A stretch of DNA of 64,000 bases from Sulfurovum sp. (lineage in GTDB: Bacteria; Campylobacterota; Campylobacteria; Campylobacterales; Sulfurovaceae). This document shows positions 1-10,996 of this stretch, one piece after another. Under the pieces are notes generated by a model. The model made no database searches. It saw only the letters and a program-made list of their open reading frames with translations, and was not told where the DNA came from. The first letter of the stretch is position 1, and each line of letters begins with the position of its first letter. The stretch is taken from the NCBI GenBank assembly GCA_016744875.1, contig JADGDL010000001.1, positions 62,319-126,318 of the forward strand, given 5' to 3'. The position numbers and the translations under genes are program-made.

Positions 1-1053
1 TTAGACTATCTTTTTAGCCTGGGGAATTACAGTGCTATTTTCCATGCAAGTAAAGGTGAGTATGACAGGGACTACTATACAACCGGATTTTTTGGAGATG
101 GTCACAATGTCTACAAAGCAACACTTAAAGAGTACGCGCTTATCAATGGATATAACTATACAAATGGTAAAGCTGTGTTAGGGTTGGAATACAAAGATAT
201 AGATGGCTTTAACCAGTATAACAACTTCCCAGAAAGTCAATCAGACTACAACAATAAAGCTGTCTACCTTTCAAATGTCTATGACATTAATGAAAATACA
301 CTGATTGAAACAAATCTTCGATACGATGATTATTCTGAGTTCGACAATAAAACAACCTATAAAATAGGTGTAAAGCATTTGCACCATTTCCTTCAAGGAC
401 TTACATCTTCTGCCAACTATTATACATCTTATGATGCACCAAGCTCTTACCAATTGGCCAACACTGCATTTGGATCACTGTTAAAACCTAGTTATACAAA
501 AGGTTTTGACATTACTGTAGGATACAAAAAATTATTACAGATAAGCTATTTTAACAATAAAGTTAAAGACTCTATAGACTACATCTCAGACCCTGTTACC
601 TTTATAGGTGGTTATACAAATATTGATGGAACATCAAAATTCTCTGGAATTGAGATTGAGAGTGAATATGTCTTCACGTCATACAATATCATCTTATCTG
701 CAAATTACACCCATTTGTTTGACTTTGAAAAAGAAGATGGGTCTGATCTGCCAAGACGTGCAAAAGATACACTCAATGCCTCTGTAAGCTACTATACCCA
801 AAGTGATATGCACTTTGGATTGGAGGCACAATATATAGGAGACCGATTAGATACAGATGGTGGCTTTCCTATAGCATCTGATGTTCCAACCGGAAATTAC
901 ACCGTATGGAATCTAAATTTCAGCACTAAATTACTGCATGACATTGATCTAAGTATCCATGCTAAAAACATTTTTGACAAAGAATACCAGTCAGTTTACA
1001 ATTATGCGGCAGCAGGACGTTCAGCCTATGCTAAATTAACCTATAGTTTTTAA
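1..1053 (+). CDS. TonB-dependent outer-membrane receptor, C-terminal part (5' end outside window)
   Basis: The frame is open from base 1, so about 350 C-terminal residues are visible and the N-terminal plug and TonB box lie upstream of the window. The visible part has the alternating aromatic/polar pattern of outer-membrane beta strands separated by Asp/Asn/Gly-rich loops. It contains a NIFDKEYQ segment near the end, typical of the last strands of TonB receptors, and terminates in ...KLTYSF with the C-terminal aromatic residue used by the BAM machinery. This family imports iron chelates, haem, cobalamin or other scarce ligands across the outer membrane using TonB energy. The substrate cannot be told from this fragment. 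The next gene starts 13 bases downstream on the same strand, so the three genes up to 2050 probably form one transcript. Confidence 0.88.
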   Translation, partial: LDYLFSLGNYSAIFHASKGEYDRDYYTTGFFGDGHNVYKATLKEYALINGYNYTNGKAVLGLEYKDIDGFNQYNNFPESQSDYNNKAVYLSNVYDINENTLIETNLRYDDYSEFDNKTTYKIGVKHLHHFLQGLTSSANYYTSYDAPSSYQLANTAFGSLLKPSYTKGFDITVGYKKLLQISYFNNKVKDSIDYISDPVTFIGGYTNIDGTSKFSGIEIESEYVFTSYNIILSANYTHLFDFEKEDGSDLPRRAKDTLNASVSYYTQSDMHFGLEAQYIGDRLDTDGGFPIASDVPTGNYTVWNLNFSTKLLHDIDLSIHAKNIFDKEYQSVYNYAAAGRSAYAKLTYSF

Positions 1054-1066
1054 GTTATAATATCCA

Positions 1067-1633
1067 ATGAATTTTACACTTATCCCAGAATGGTTTATCA
1101 GATATAAGTTCTTTAACTCTCTCTTTCTGGGTTTAAGTGTGGGTGCTATATTTACTCTCTATGCGCCACTAGAACCTTCTGTCTATTCTTTGGGAGGGGT
1201 ACTGCTAGCGATGGGTATGCTAATGGTTGCAAGGCTCTATCATCATATACTCAATGCAAGGTGGTTTTTTTATATTTCACTAGGAGTGGAAATAGTGTTA
1301 CTTTTAGCAATGCTCTACTTCCTTCTTTTCCCTTACACTTACCAAACAGCACTTATCATATACATAGGGTATCAGATTACCTTTGTTTTTGGCTCTTATC
1401 TTATTAGGGTAGAGACACTTCTACTTGAAAAAGACACCCTACTCACACAACTTGATACAGCAAAACAGTTAGGATATCTTTTAGGTATGGGAGCATCTTA
1501 CTTTTTTTATAAAATACTCACCTTCTATAGTATAAGTGAAAATCAAATGCAAGTCTATTATTTACACTTTTTGCTTATAGTGGTTGAGATTCTGGTTATC
1601 GGCCTCATCTTTAAAAGTTTTAAAAGGATTTAA
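1067..1633 (+). CDS. polytopic membrane protein of unknown function
   Basis: 188 residues, mostly hydrophobic, with about five to six predicted membrane segments (for example residues 20-50, 70-90, 95-115, 135-150 and 165-182) and few polar stretches. No recognised motif was found. The overall look is of a half-size permease or an MFS-like fragment, but this is only an impression. It begins 13 bases after the TonB receptor stop codon and its own stop is directly followed by the ATG of the Cys-rich gene. It is therefore very likely co-transcribed with both and may serve the same uptake system; that link is inference from position only. Confidence 0.7.
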   Translation: MNFTLIPEWFIRYKFFNSLFLGLSVGAIFTLYAPLEPSVYSLGGVLLAMGMLMVARLYHHILNARWFFYISLGVEIVLLLAMLYFLLFPYTYQTALIIYIGYQITFVFGSYLIRVETLLLEKDTLLTQLDTAKQLGYLLGMGASYFFYKILTFYSISENQMQVYYLHFLLIVVEILVIGLIFKSFKRI

Positions 1634-2050
1634 ATGTCATATCTTAAATGGTTTCAAACACATGGTAAAAAACATAAAGCCATCATGGACAAACTCACCC
1701 ATCTGAGAGACGATGAAGTCATAGCCTATTTTCGTTTTGAAAATATGGTCAAAAATGAACCCGACTTCTGCCTTCTTTACAAAGAACCTAAGAAATGTCA
1801 TGATATGGAAGATCTTAACTGTTATCTCTGTGCCTGTCCCAACTTTAGATTTAAAGATGAAGGCTTTAAGAAGTTAGAAGAAAAAACACTCTACTCTACC
1901 TGTGGTATAGACTCAAAAGACGGTGCACAATACATTTTAGAAGATTCCATACACCAAGACTGTTCAGGATGTTTAGTACCTCACCATGAAGCCTATATCA
2001 AAAAAGTTTTTTCTCGCGACTGGTTTAAGATTATGAAAGAAGTATGCTAA
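1634..2050 (+). CDS. cysteine-rich cytoplasmic protein of unknown function
   Basis: 138 residues with ten cysteines, several of them clustered: a CxxCxC arrangement in NCYLCAC (near residues 61-67), a CSGC pair near residue 115, and a C-terminal cysteine. Two histidines follow CSGC (VPHHEAY). This spacing suggests binding of a metal or an iron-sulfur cluster, but the family is not one I can name. The ATG immediately abuts the stop codon of the membrane protein gene, indicating translational coupling. Position behind a TonB receptor fits a role in handling an imported metal or cofactor; this is inference. Confidence 0.7.
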   Translation: MSYLKWFQTHGKKHKAIMDKLTHLRDDEVIAYFRFENMVKNEPDFCLLYKEPKKCHDMEDLNCYLCACPNFRFKDEGFKKLEEKTLYSTCGIDSKDGAQYILEDSIHQDCSGCLVPHHEAYIKKVFSRDWFKIMKEVC

Positions 2051-2061
2051 TTAAACTTTGG

Positions 2062-2067
2062 TATAAT
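2062..2067 (+). promoter_or_regulatory. -10 box upstream of bpt
   Basis: A perfect TATAAT lies eight bases before the upstream ATG copy of the bpt start at 2075. Transcription would begin almost at that ATG, so the short upstream peptide would be leaderless while the real bpt start at 2200 would lie behind a leader of about 125 nt that contains the repeat element. No good -35 box is seen, as is usual in Campylobacterota. Confidence 0.5.
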
Positions 2068-2074
2068 CGCGATT

Positions 2075-2101
2075 ATGAATGAAGAACTAGACCTACTATA
2101 A
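2075..2101 (+). pseudogene. duplicated 5' end of bpt (8-codon remnant/uORF)
   Basis: An ATG frame here reads MNEELDLL and then stops at TAA. The same eight residues begin the intact bpt gene at 2200. Sixteen bases are identical between 2076-2091 and 2201-2216, and the similarity continues imperfectly for about ten more. The repeat element lies exactly between the two copies. The remnant is best read as the original start of bpt, cut off when the element arrived; it may still be translated as a tiny upstream ORF. Confidence 0.75.
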
Positions 2102-2196
2102 CAGAACGCAAAATAAGCAAAGCTCATTTTACTACGTTAACACTGAGTTCACTTCAGCAGTGTGCTCATGCAACTGGTTGCATTAAGGAATAAATA
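2102..2196 (+). repeat. dispersed hairpin element, copy A
   Basis: About 95 bp with the family order: hairpin 1 around 2109-2131 (AAGC, loop AAA, GCTC, flanked by A/T arms), the core ACTACGTTAACACTGAG, a second weak hairpin closed by TGAG/CTCA, and a terminal palindrome GCAACTGGTTGC at 2170-2181. The terminal stem GCAAC/GTTGC differs from the GCGAC/GTCGC or GTGAC/GTCAC stems of other copies by paired changes. The copy is flanked by 16-nt identical direct repeats made of the first codons of bpt. It supplies the AAGGAA ribosome-binding sequence region in front of the present TTG start. Confidence 0.75.
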
Positions 2197-2199
2197 AAT

Positions 2200-2958
2200 T
2201 TGAATGAAGAACTAGATTTACTTAACCCTCCATCAACAGATTTTTCGATGCTGGACTACGACTGTGCCTACATACCTGGGAACAAAGTACGTATGAACTA
2301 CAAGTATGTCTCACGAGCATCTAAAACATTTGCCACTGCAGTCATCGCACGTGGATGGAGACGTTTTGGTAAGTACTTCTTTCACCCTATCTGTAATGGG
2401 TGTAATGAGTGTAAAAGTGTTCGTATTGATGTTAATGACTTCAAACCAAGTAAATCACAAAGAAAATCTATCAACAGAAATGCTGAGACACAGATCATTG
2501 TACAAAAACCTACGATGACTGATGCACATATATATCTTTACAACAAGTACCATGCATTTAAACATATGAAAGATGACTGGTCACACCGTAATATATCTAC
2601 AAGAGAATATCATGAAAACTTTGTAGATGGTGCACATGATTTTGGGAAAGAAGTACTTTATGTGATAGATGGACAGCTTGTCGGTGTAGATCTCATCGAT
2701 GTACTTGATGATGGTATATCTTCTATCTACTTCTACTACGATCCTGATTTTCCTCGTTTATCATTAGGAACATTTTCACTCATCTATCAGATCAAACTGG
2801 CAAAGGTCTTAGAGTTGCCTTATGTCTATTTAGGGTACTGGGTAGAAGGATGTAAAGCATTCGCATACAAACCGAACTTTAAACCGCAAGATATTCTCGA
2901 TGGATTTCCCCATGTCTCACAAGATCCCGAATGGGAAGAGTGGCTATCAGCCACTTAA
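2200..2958 (+). CDS. bpt: aspartate/glutamate leucyltransferase (Bpt)
   Basis: 252 residues, the normal length for bacterial Bpt/ATE-type aminoacyl-tRNA protein transferases. These add Leu from Leu-tRNA to N-terminal Asp or Glu of proteins and so feed the ClpS/ClpAP N-degron pathway. The N-terminal domain shows the conserved start DYDCAYIPG (residues 19-27), the NYKYVSRASK stretch and the Cys cluster CNGCNEC with nearby R residues. The C-terminal GNAT-like half contains YFYYDPD, LGTFSLIYQI and YLGYWVEGC, all family landmarks. The start is TTG with AAGGAA about ten bases upstream. The original ATG copy of the first eight codons now lies 125 bases upstream, separated by a repeat element. Confidence 0.93.
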   Translation: MNEELDLLNPPSTDFSMLDYDCAYIPGNKVRMNYKYVSRASKTFATAVIARGWRRFGKYFFHPICNGCNECKSVRIDVNDFKPSKSQRKSINRNAETQIIVQKPTMTDAHIYLYNKYHAFKHMKDDWSHRNISTREYHENFVDGAHDFGKEVLYVIDGQLVGVDLIDVLDDGISSIYFYYDPDFPRLSLGTFSLIYQIKLAKVLELPYVYLGYWVEGCKAFAYKPNFKPQDILDGFPHVSQDPEWEEWLSAT

Positions 2959-2968
2959 TTATCATTAA

Positions 2969-4075
2969 TTATAGCTTTCTGCACCACTTAAGAAATAACC
3001 TATCGGGATTCACACTTTTATCTACTTCTTTATTATTCACGATACATTGACTTAACCACTCTGCCATCAATGGAGCAAAAACAAACCCCCGACCTCCAAG
3101 TCCATTCAATATAAAAAGATTATCGATATGTTTTAACTCCGGTTTTGCACCACGGGTAATAGTAGGATAATTCTCTAACATAAAGTCTACGTCTACCACT
3201 TTCCCTACAAGTGGAAAATAATCTTTAGATCCTGCACGCATTCCACAGAAAACATCTTTAAGTTCTAAGTCTGAAGTATCTATCAGTGAAGAAGCTTTCT
3301 CTCTGAGACTTAGAGCTTGTTCTTTCTTGCAAGGTATAATCTCTTTGATTTCCTTTTCATGAGTCGCACCAAGTTTAATAATGCCATTGCTGTTGGCTCC
3401 TATAGACATAGACTGATGCATACTCACTTTTAAATCTAGATTGGAACTAAAGTCTCCACGTGTTCCCCATGTTCCACGTATACCCATATATTTCAGATCT
3501 GCCAAATTGCTTTCATGTCCTGTAGCTAACACTATATTTGTAGCTTTGTGTGCCCCTACAGACCATAAACTATTTTCATATATTATCTCTTCCACATCAT
3601 ACATGAAAACATCTATATCTTGAAGTAAAAATACACATAGCTCTTTTGCATCACATACCCCTGCTTCTGAAAAGAAAAAACTCTCAAACTCTACTTCAAT
3701 ACCTAATGCTTGAAGTTGTTCTTTATTGTACTTTTCACATGTATTTGTATTAAAAGTTTCATACACAGTAAATTTTTTAGCATCCTCTACATCTTTAGGA
3801 ATACGTATCACACCGGTTTGATGAAAATAATTTGGGGAAGTCGAGAGATAAAAATCTTTAGCGAAAGAGAAGGCTTCGTTTGTGAGTGTTTGAAGTGCTG
3901 AGCCTTTTCCTATCTTAGGAGAGACAAAAGCCCCCGCAGCACCCGACCCACCAGAGGCAATACCCTCTTTATCCAGAACAAGGACTTTTTGACCTTTTTG
4001 GACAAGAGAATACGCAGCAGTCGCACCTGCCACACCTGCTCCTACAATGATAGTATCGTATGGAGCCATAGTCAT
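2969..4075 (-). CDS. FAD-dependent oxidoreductase resembling the MnmC(o) domain
   Basis: 368 residues. The N-terminus has a dinucleotide-binding motif VGAGVAGA (residues 11-18) followed by a DKEG acidic strand end, and then GSGAAGAFVSPKIGKGS and NYFHQTGVIRIP, which closely match the oxidase domain of MnmC. The C-terminus has the pattern GMRAGSKDYFPLVG and LGGRGFVFAPLMAEWL, ending in NPDRLFL, again as in MnmC(o). That domain removes the carboxymethyl group from cmnm5(s2)U34 in tRNA so that MnmD/MnmC(m) can methylate it. No methyltransferase partner gene is seen beside it, so it is a stand-alone oxidase. A general glycine/D-amino-acid oxidase is the alternative. It converges with bpt with ten bases between. 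Confidence 0.75.
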   Translation of the reverse strand: MTMAPYDTIIVGAGVAGATAAYSLVQKGQKVLVLDKEGIASGGSGAAGAFVSPKIGKGSALQTLTNEAFSFAKDFYLSTSPNYFHQTGVIRIPKDVEDAKKFTVYETFNTNTCEKYNKEQLQALGIEVEFESFFFSEAGVCDAKELCVFLLQDIDVFMYDVEEIIYENSLWSVGAHKATNIVLATGHESNLADLKYMGIRGTWGTRGDFSSNLDLKVSMHQSMSIGANSNGIIKLGATHEKEIKEIIPCKKEQALSLREKASSLIDTSDLELKDVFCGMRAGSKDYFPLVGKVVDVDFMLENYPTITRGAKPELKHIDNLFILNGLGGRGFVFAPLMAEWLSQCIVNNKEVDKSVNPDRLFLKWCRKL

Positions 4076-4087
4076 GCTATAAAATCT

Positions 4088-6894
<2,807 letters not shown>

Positions 6895-6899
6895 AATCC

Positions 6900-7022
6900 T
6901 TACTTTTCTAATTTCTTTTTATAATACGCCACAAGCGCCAATCCGATACCAACCAATCCAAAGATGAAAACGATCGAACCGATGATCACTTCCATCCCAA
7001 TAGGTTGACTCATATCAAACAT
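6900..7022 (-). CDS. small single-pass membrane protein (40 aa) coupled to ileS
   Basis: A 40-codon frame, below common length cut-offs, begins at an ATG that overlaps the ileS stop codon (TAATG arrangement) and ends five bases before gatA. The product has a short polar N-terminus ([10 protein letters not shown]), one strongly hydrophobic helix at about residues 11-33 containing a [11 protein letters not shown] stretch, and a basic tail YYKKKLEK. The tail predicts the C-terminus inside the cytoplasm. The exact fit between two essential translation genes, stop/start overlap and clean membrane topology argue it is real. Function is unknown. I do not recognise it as one of the named small-protein families. 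Confidence 0.75.
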   Translation of the reverse strand: MFDMSQPIGMEVIIGSIVFIFGLVGIGLALVAYYKKKLEK

Positions 7023-9790
7023 TATGCCACTTCTCCATCACCAACAACTTTGGCACAACGTTCACAAGCACACTCTTCGCTGGTAGAGGTAAATCTCCAA
7101 CATCTTGGACACTTAGCCGCAGATGCTTTATGTACAGTAAATGTTTTTCCTTCTACTTCAAAGCTTGCTACCTGCTCACCATCAGAAGATGCATTCATAG
7201 CAGATACAACAAACCAGTCCTCCAAGTCTTTACTGTCAGATATAGGTAAAAGACCCATATCTCCAGCGATCTCAAGTTCAAGTGTTGCTTTGATCACTTT
7301 CTCTTTTTTAAGACTGTCTATCGCCTCAGAGAATTTCTCACGTGCAGTGATCAGTATTTCATCTTCAAAACTCGCTTCAACTTCCGGAACTTCTACATAT
7401 ACCAAGTCAAATACATTTTCCATGCCATCTTTAAAGAGTGCCGGTGCGTATTCAAGTATCTCATCTACTGTGTAAGTAAGTACAGGAGCTACCAGTCCCA
7501 ACATGGCTTTAGAAATATGTGCCATCGCTGACTGTGTTGCACGTCTAACCGGATCATTTTTATCTTCACAATAAAGTCTGTCTTTCGTGATATCCATGTA
7601 TATACCAGAGAGCTCATTGGTGATAAAGTGATTCAAGGTTGCAAACCCTCTTAGGAAATCGTTGGCATCAAAAGAACTTTTAACCAAAGTAAATACTTCT
7701 CTTGACTTACTAAGTATCCATCTGTCAAGTTCACCGTACGCATCGTTAGACACATACGACTCTAAGTCATCCACATTTGCAAGTAAAAATCTAAATGTAT
7801 TACGTATCTTTCTGTACTGCTCTGCTGTTTGCTTCAAGATACCATCCGATATCTTCAAGTCAGTCTGATAGTCTGAAAGTGCAACCCATAGTCTAAGTAT
7901 CTCAGAACCATACTGTTTGATGACTTTATCTGGAGCAACGACGTTACCCTTAGACTTAGACATTTTCTCACCTTTATCATCCACAGTAAAGCCATGAGTA
8001 ATAAGCGTTTTGTATGGAGAAACTCCATTGACCGCTGCCGAAAGCAATAGTGAAGACTGGAACCAACCTCTATGCTGATCAGAACCTTCTATGTAAAGTG
8101 ATGCCGGGTAATTCCCTGCATCATAATTACCACTGCTTAGTACCGAGTTCCATGTAGAACCAGAATCAAACCATACATCTAATATGTCTGAGATCTTTTC
8201 TAGATCATCCGGGTTGTATTTACTGCCTTCTGGTAACAGCTCTGCATTGCTCATTGAGTACCATGCATCTGCTCCATGTGCATCAAATAACGCAGCAACA
8301 TGTGCTAACACGTCTGCATCAAAAATGACATCTTTGGTACTTTTAATTCTAAAGAATGCTATCGGAACACCCCAAGAGCGTTGACGAGAAATACACCAAT
8401 CAGGACGTCCTTCTATCATTGGCTTGAGACGATTTTTAGAAGATTTCGGGTAGAAGTCAACATTTTCAATGGCATTCAATGCTGTATCTCTTAATGTATC
8501 TTTTGCACCCTCAGCTTTATCATCAATAGAGATGAACCATTGGTTTGTCGCTCTATAGATAAGTGGTTTTTTTGTTCTCCAACAGTGAGGGTATGAGTGA
8601 ACAAATTTACTTTGTTTTAAAAGTGTATCACCTAATATCTCAAGTATCGGTTCATTAGCTTTAAAGATGTGCATTCCTACAAACTCTTCAGGGTTAGGTA
8701 AAAGGTTTAACCCAACCACCGACTCATCATAACATCCTCTTTCATCAACAGGCATTACTACTTCAAGACCATACTTTAGTCCTACTTTGTAATCTTCTTC
8801 ACCATGTCCAGGAGCAGTATGTACACACCCTGTACCACCATCCATAAGTACATGATCACCAAGTACCACTGTAGAGCTTCGACCATTTACCGGGTTAATA
8901 GCTAAAAGGTTTTCCATTTCGGTTGCTGCTATCTTTCTTGAAGCATGTCCGCTTACGACACCCTGTTCTATCATATCATCATAACGTGCTTCTGCAACGA
9001 TATGACCATCATCAGTGAGTACATACATCTCTTCAGGGTTCAGTGAGATACCAGTATTTGCAGGAAGGGTCCAAGGCGTTGTTGTCCAGATAACAAGCCC
9101 GGCTTTACCCTCAACACCTACTTTTTCTTTAGCAGCATCAGAAAGTTCAAAATGTACATAAATAGAATAATCTTCTTTATCTTCGTACTCCACCTCTGCA
9201 TCTGCAAGAGCAGTTCTGGCAGCCCAAGACCAGAAGATAGGTTTATGTCTTTCAACAAGCAGTCCCTTTTGTGCTACCTCACAAAGTGTTCTGTAGATAT
9301 TTGCTTCAAATTTGAAGTCCATAGTCACATATGGATTTTCCCAATCAGCGATGATACCAAGTGCCTTAAATCCATCTCTTTGGATATCAACAAACTTTGC
9401 AGCATGCGCACGACATAACTCTCTAAATTTCTCTGTAGGCATCGCTTCTTTTTTACTCTTGCCAAGTTTTTCTTCTACTTTTTGCTCAATAGGTAATCCA
9501 TGACAATCCCAGCCTGGCGTCATACGTACGGCTTTACCTTGAAAGTAGTTATATTTTAAAATAATGTCTTTTAATACTTTGTTAAGTGCATGTCCTATGT
9601 GAATGTCACCATTTGCATAGGGAGGTCCATCATGTAAAGTAAACATTTCAGCATCAGTACGTTTTGCTTTCATTTGCTCATAAATGTCGGCATCATACCA
9701 GGCATTGTATTTTTTAGGTTCATTTGTTGGGAGGTTTCCACGCATCGGGAAATTTGTTTTAGGAAGAAGCAGTGTGTCTTTAAAATCCAT
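7022..9790 (-). CDS. ileS: isoleucyl-tRNA synthetase
   Basis: 922 residues, class I synthetase that charges tRNA-Ile and edits misactivated valine. The HIGH signature (NGDIHIGHAL) sits at residues 64-67 and KMSKS (GEKMSKSKGNVV) near residue 605. The CP1 editing domain lies between, with the WTTTPWTLPAN motif. The C-terminal zinc finger has CPRC followed by CERC in the last 40 residues. Start ATG has MDFKDTLLLPKT, as in bacterial IleRS. It heads the unit ileS-small ORF-gatA-guaB and is divergent from the pncC-like gene with 130 bases between. Confidence 0.98.
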   Translation of the reverse strand: MDFKDTLLLPKTNFPMRGNLPTNEPKKYNAWYDADIYEQMKAKRTDAEMFTLHDGPPYANGDIHIGHALNKVLKDIILKYNYFQGKAVRMTPGWDCHGLPIEQKVEEKLGKSKKEAMPTEKFRELCRAHAAKFVDIQRDGFKALGIIADWENPYVTMDFKFEANIYRTLCEVAQKGLLVERHKPIFWSWAARTALADAEVEYEDKEDYSIYVHFELSDAAKEKVGVEGKAGLVIWTTTPWTLPANTGISLNPEEMYVLTDDGHIVAEARYDDMIEQGVVSGHASRKIAATEMENLLAINPVNGRSSTVVLGDHVLMDGGTGCVHTAPGHGEEDYKVGLKYGLEVVMPVDERGCYDESVVGLNLLPNPEEFVGMHIFKANEPILEILGDTLLKQSKFVHSYPHCWRTKKPLIYRATNQWFISIDDKAEGAKDTLRDTALNAIENVDFYPKSSKNRLKPMIEGRPDWCISRQRSWGVPIAFFRIKSTKDVIFDADVLAHVAALFDAHGADAWYSMSNAELLPEGSKYNPDDLEKISDILDVWFDSGSTWNSVLSSGNYDAGNYPASLYIEGSDQHRGWFQSSLLLSAAVNGVSPYKTLITHGFTVDDKGEKMSKSKGNVVAPDKVIKQYGSEILRLWVALSDYQTDLKISDGILKQTAEQYRKIRNTFRFLLANVDDLESYVSNDAYGELDRWILSKSREVFTLVKSSFDANDFLRGFATLNHFITNELSGIYMDITKDRLYCEDKNDPVRRATQSAMAHISKAMLGLVAPVLTYTVDEILEYAPALFKDGMENVFDLVYVEVPEVEASFEDEILITAREKFSEAIDSLKKEKVIKATLELEIAGDMGLLPISDSKDLEDWFVVSAMNASSDGEQVASFEVEGKTFTVHKASAAKCPRCWRFTSTSEECACERCAKVVGDGEVA

Positions 9791-9920
9791 TGTTGATAAT
9801 ACCTTGTAATTGTCTTATATTATCGTGAGATTGTATCTAAAAGTCTATTATAATTTACTGTATGGTCAATGCTGACGTGATAGCTTCAATCTAGGTTTCT
9901 TTTTTGGATATACTTTTAGT

Positions 9921-10403
9921 ATGAAAATGAATTATAAAAATGTTGAAAATATTGTTTTGAAGCTTACTGATTTAAAACAAACCATTTCTTTTGCAGAATC
10001 CTGTACTGGTGGAAGAATTGCTTCTGCTTTTACTGCTATCTCTGGAGCATCTGCTGTACTTGATGGATCATGTGTGACCTATTCTAATACTATTAAGCAT
10101 GATTGGTTAGGGGTTGAGAATGAAGTTTTGGAGAATTATGGTGCAGTAAGTTCTCAATGTGTCTCTCAAATGTTAGAAGGTATGCAAAAGCTTTCAGGTG
10201 CAAACTATATCTTAGCAAGTTCGGGTATTGCCGGACCTACAGGTGGTACTGATCTTAAGCCTGTAGGTACGGTCTATATAGGCTTACAAACACCCTTTAA
10301 TCAAGAAGTGTTTCAGTGCTTTTTTCATGGAGACAGAGAAGCAATACAAGAACAATCAACAGAATTTGCCATTCGTAAGTTAGAAGAAGTTTTAGAAATT
10401 TGA
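9921..10403 (+). CDS. pncC: CinA C-terminal domain protein (nicotinamide-nucleotide amidase type)
   Basis: 160 residues comprising only the CinA C-terminal (PncC) domain. The landmarks are FAESCTGGRIASAFTAISGAS near the N-terminus, VTYSNTIKHDWLGV, AVSSQCV, and the GIAGPTGG motif followed by KPVGTVYIGL. PncC hydrolyses nicotinamide mononucleotide to nicotinate mononucleotide in the pyridine nucleotide cycle. The N-terminal pyrophosphatase domain of full-length CinA is absent, which is normal for the short form. Start MKMNYKN was kept; a second ATG two codons in is equally possible. The tRNA promoter begins 20 bases after its stop. Confidence 0.85.
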   Translation: MKMNYKNVENIVLKLTDLKQTISFAESCTGGRIASAFTAISGASAVLDGSCVTYSNTIKHDWLGVENEVLENYGAVSSQCVSQMLEGMQKLSGANYILASSGIAGPTGGTDLKPVGTVYIGLQTPFNQEVFQCFFHGDREAIQEQSTEFAIRKLEEVLEI

Positions 10404-10422
10404 AATTTTTCCTCAAATTCTC

Positions 10423-10451
10423 TTGACAATCAAAGCTTTCTGAGCTATAAT
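10423..10451 (+). promoter_or_regulatory. consensus sigma-70 promoter of the tRNA array
   Basis: TTGACA at 10423-10428 and TATAAT at 10446-10451, both perfect, with the optimal 17-bp spacer. A GC-rich start region (TCCGTCC), similar to the stringent discriminator of stable RNA genes, follows. The first tRNA begins 38 bases after the -10 box. No comparable promoter occurs before the later repeats, so all six tRNAs are probably one transcript. Confidence 0.85.
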
Positions 10452-10488
10452 TCCGTCCACTTATTCAAGTAATAAGGACGTAAAACGT

Positions 10489-10564
10489 GACCTTTTAGCT
10501 CAGTTGGTAGAGCAACTCCCTTTTAAGGAGTGGGCCCATGGTTCGAATCCATGAAGGGTCACCA
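10489..10564 (+). tRNA. tRNA-Lys (TTT), copy 1
   Basis: Cloverleaf by hand: acceptor GACCTTT/AAGGGTC (one G-T pair), D arm GCTC/GAGC, anticodon stem ACTCC/GGAGT with loop CTTTTAA giving anticodon TTT, T arm CATGG/CCATG with TTCGAAT loop. The 3' CCA is encoded. Identical to the copies at 10688 and 10887. Confidence 0.97.
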
Positions 10565-10598
10565 CTATTTACAAAATAGCCATTTATTTGGTACATGC

Positions 10599-10675
10599 GC
10601 GGTGGTAGTTCAGTTGGTTAGAATACCTGCCTGTCACGCAGGGGGTCGCGAGTTCGAGTCTCGTCCACCGCGCCA
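10599..10675 (+). tRNA. tRNA-Asp (GTC), copy 1
   Basis: Acceptor GCGGTGG/CCACCGC, anticodon stem CCTGC/GCAGG with loop CTGTCAC (anticodon GTC), G discriminator as expected for tRNA-Asp, and encoded CCA. It lies 34 bases after tRNA-Lys. Confidence 0.97.
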
Positions 10676-10687
10676 GTTATACAGTGA

Positions 10688-10763
10688 GACCTTTTAGCTC
10701 AGTTGGTAGAGCAACTCCCTTTTAAGGAGTGGGCCCATGGTTCGAATCCATGAAGGGTCACCA
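10688..10763 (+). tRNA. tRNA-Lys (TTT), copy 2
   Basis: Identical in sequence to copy 1, exactly 199 bases downstream. The flanking spacer is the copied spacer of the repeat unit. Confidence 0.97.
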
Positions 10764-10797
10764 CTATTTACAAAATAGCCATTTATTTGGTACATGC

Positions 10798-10874
10798 GCG
10801 GTGGTAGTTCAGTTGGTTAGAATACCTGCCTGTCACGCAGGGGGTCGCGAGTTCGAGTCTCGTCCACCGCGCCA
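10798..10874 (+). tRNA. tRNA-Asp (GTC), copy 2
   Basis: Identical in sequence to copy 1, exactly 199 bases downstream, with anticodon GTC and encoded CCA. Confidence 0.97.
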
Positions 10875-10886
10875 GTTATACAGTGA

Positions 10887-10962
10887 GACCTTTTAGCTCA
10901 GTTGGTAGAGCAACTCCCTTTTAAGGAGTGGGCCCATGGTTCGAATCCATGAAGGGTCACCA
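10887..10962 (+). tRNA. tRNA-Lys (TTT), copy 3
   Basis: Identical in sequence to copies 1 and 2. The spacer after it differs at two positions (TTTATG in place of TACATG) just before the third tRNA-Asp. Confidence 0.97.
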
Positions 10963-10996
10963 CTATTTACAAAATAGCCATTTATTTGGTTTATGC

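Noticed and set aside
2306..2518. Alternative-frame ORF inside bpt
   Set aside because: Overlaps the conserved Bpt frame fully, with no independent signals. Same reasoning was applied to the other internal or antisense frames such as those inside ileS, metH, ilvA and dnaK.
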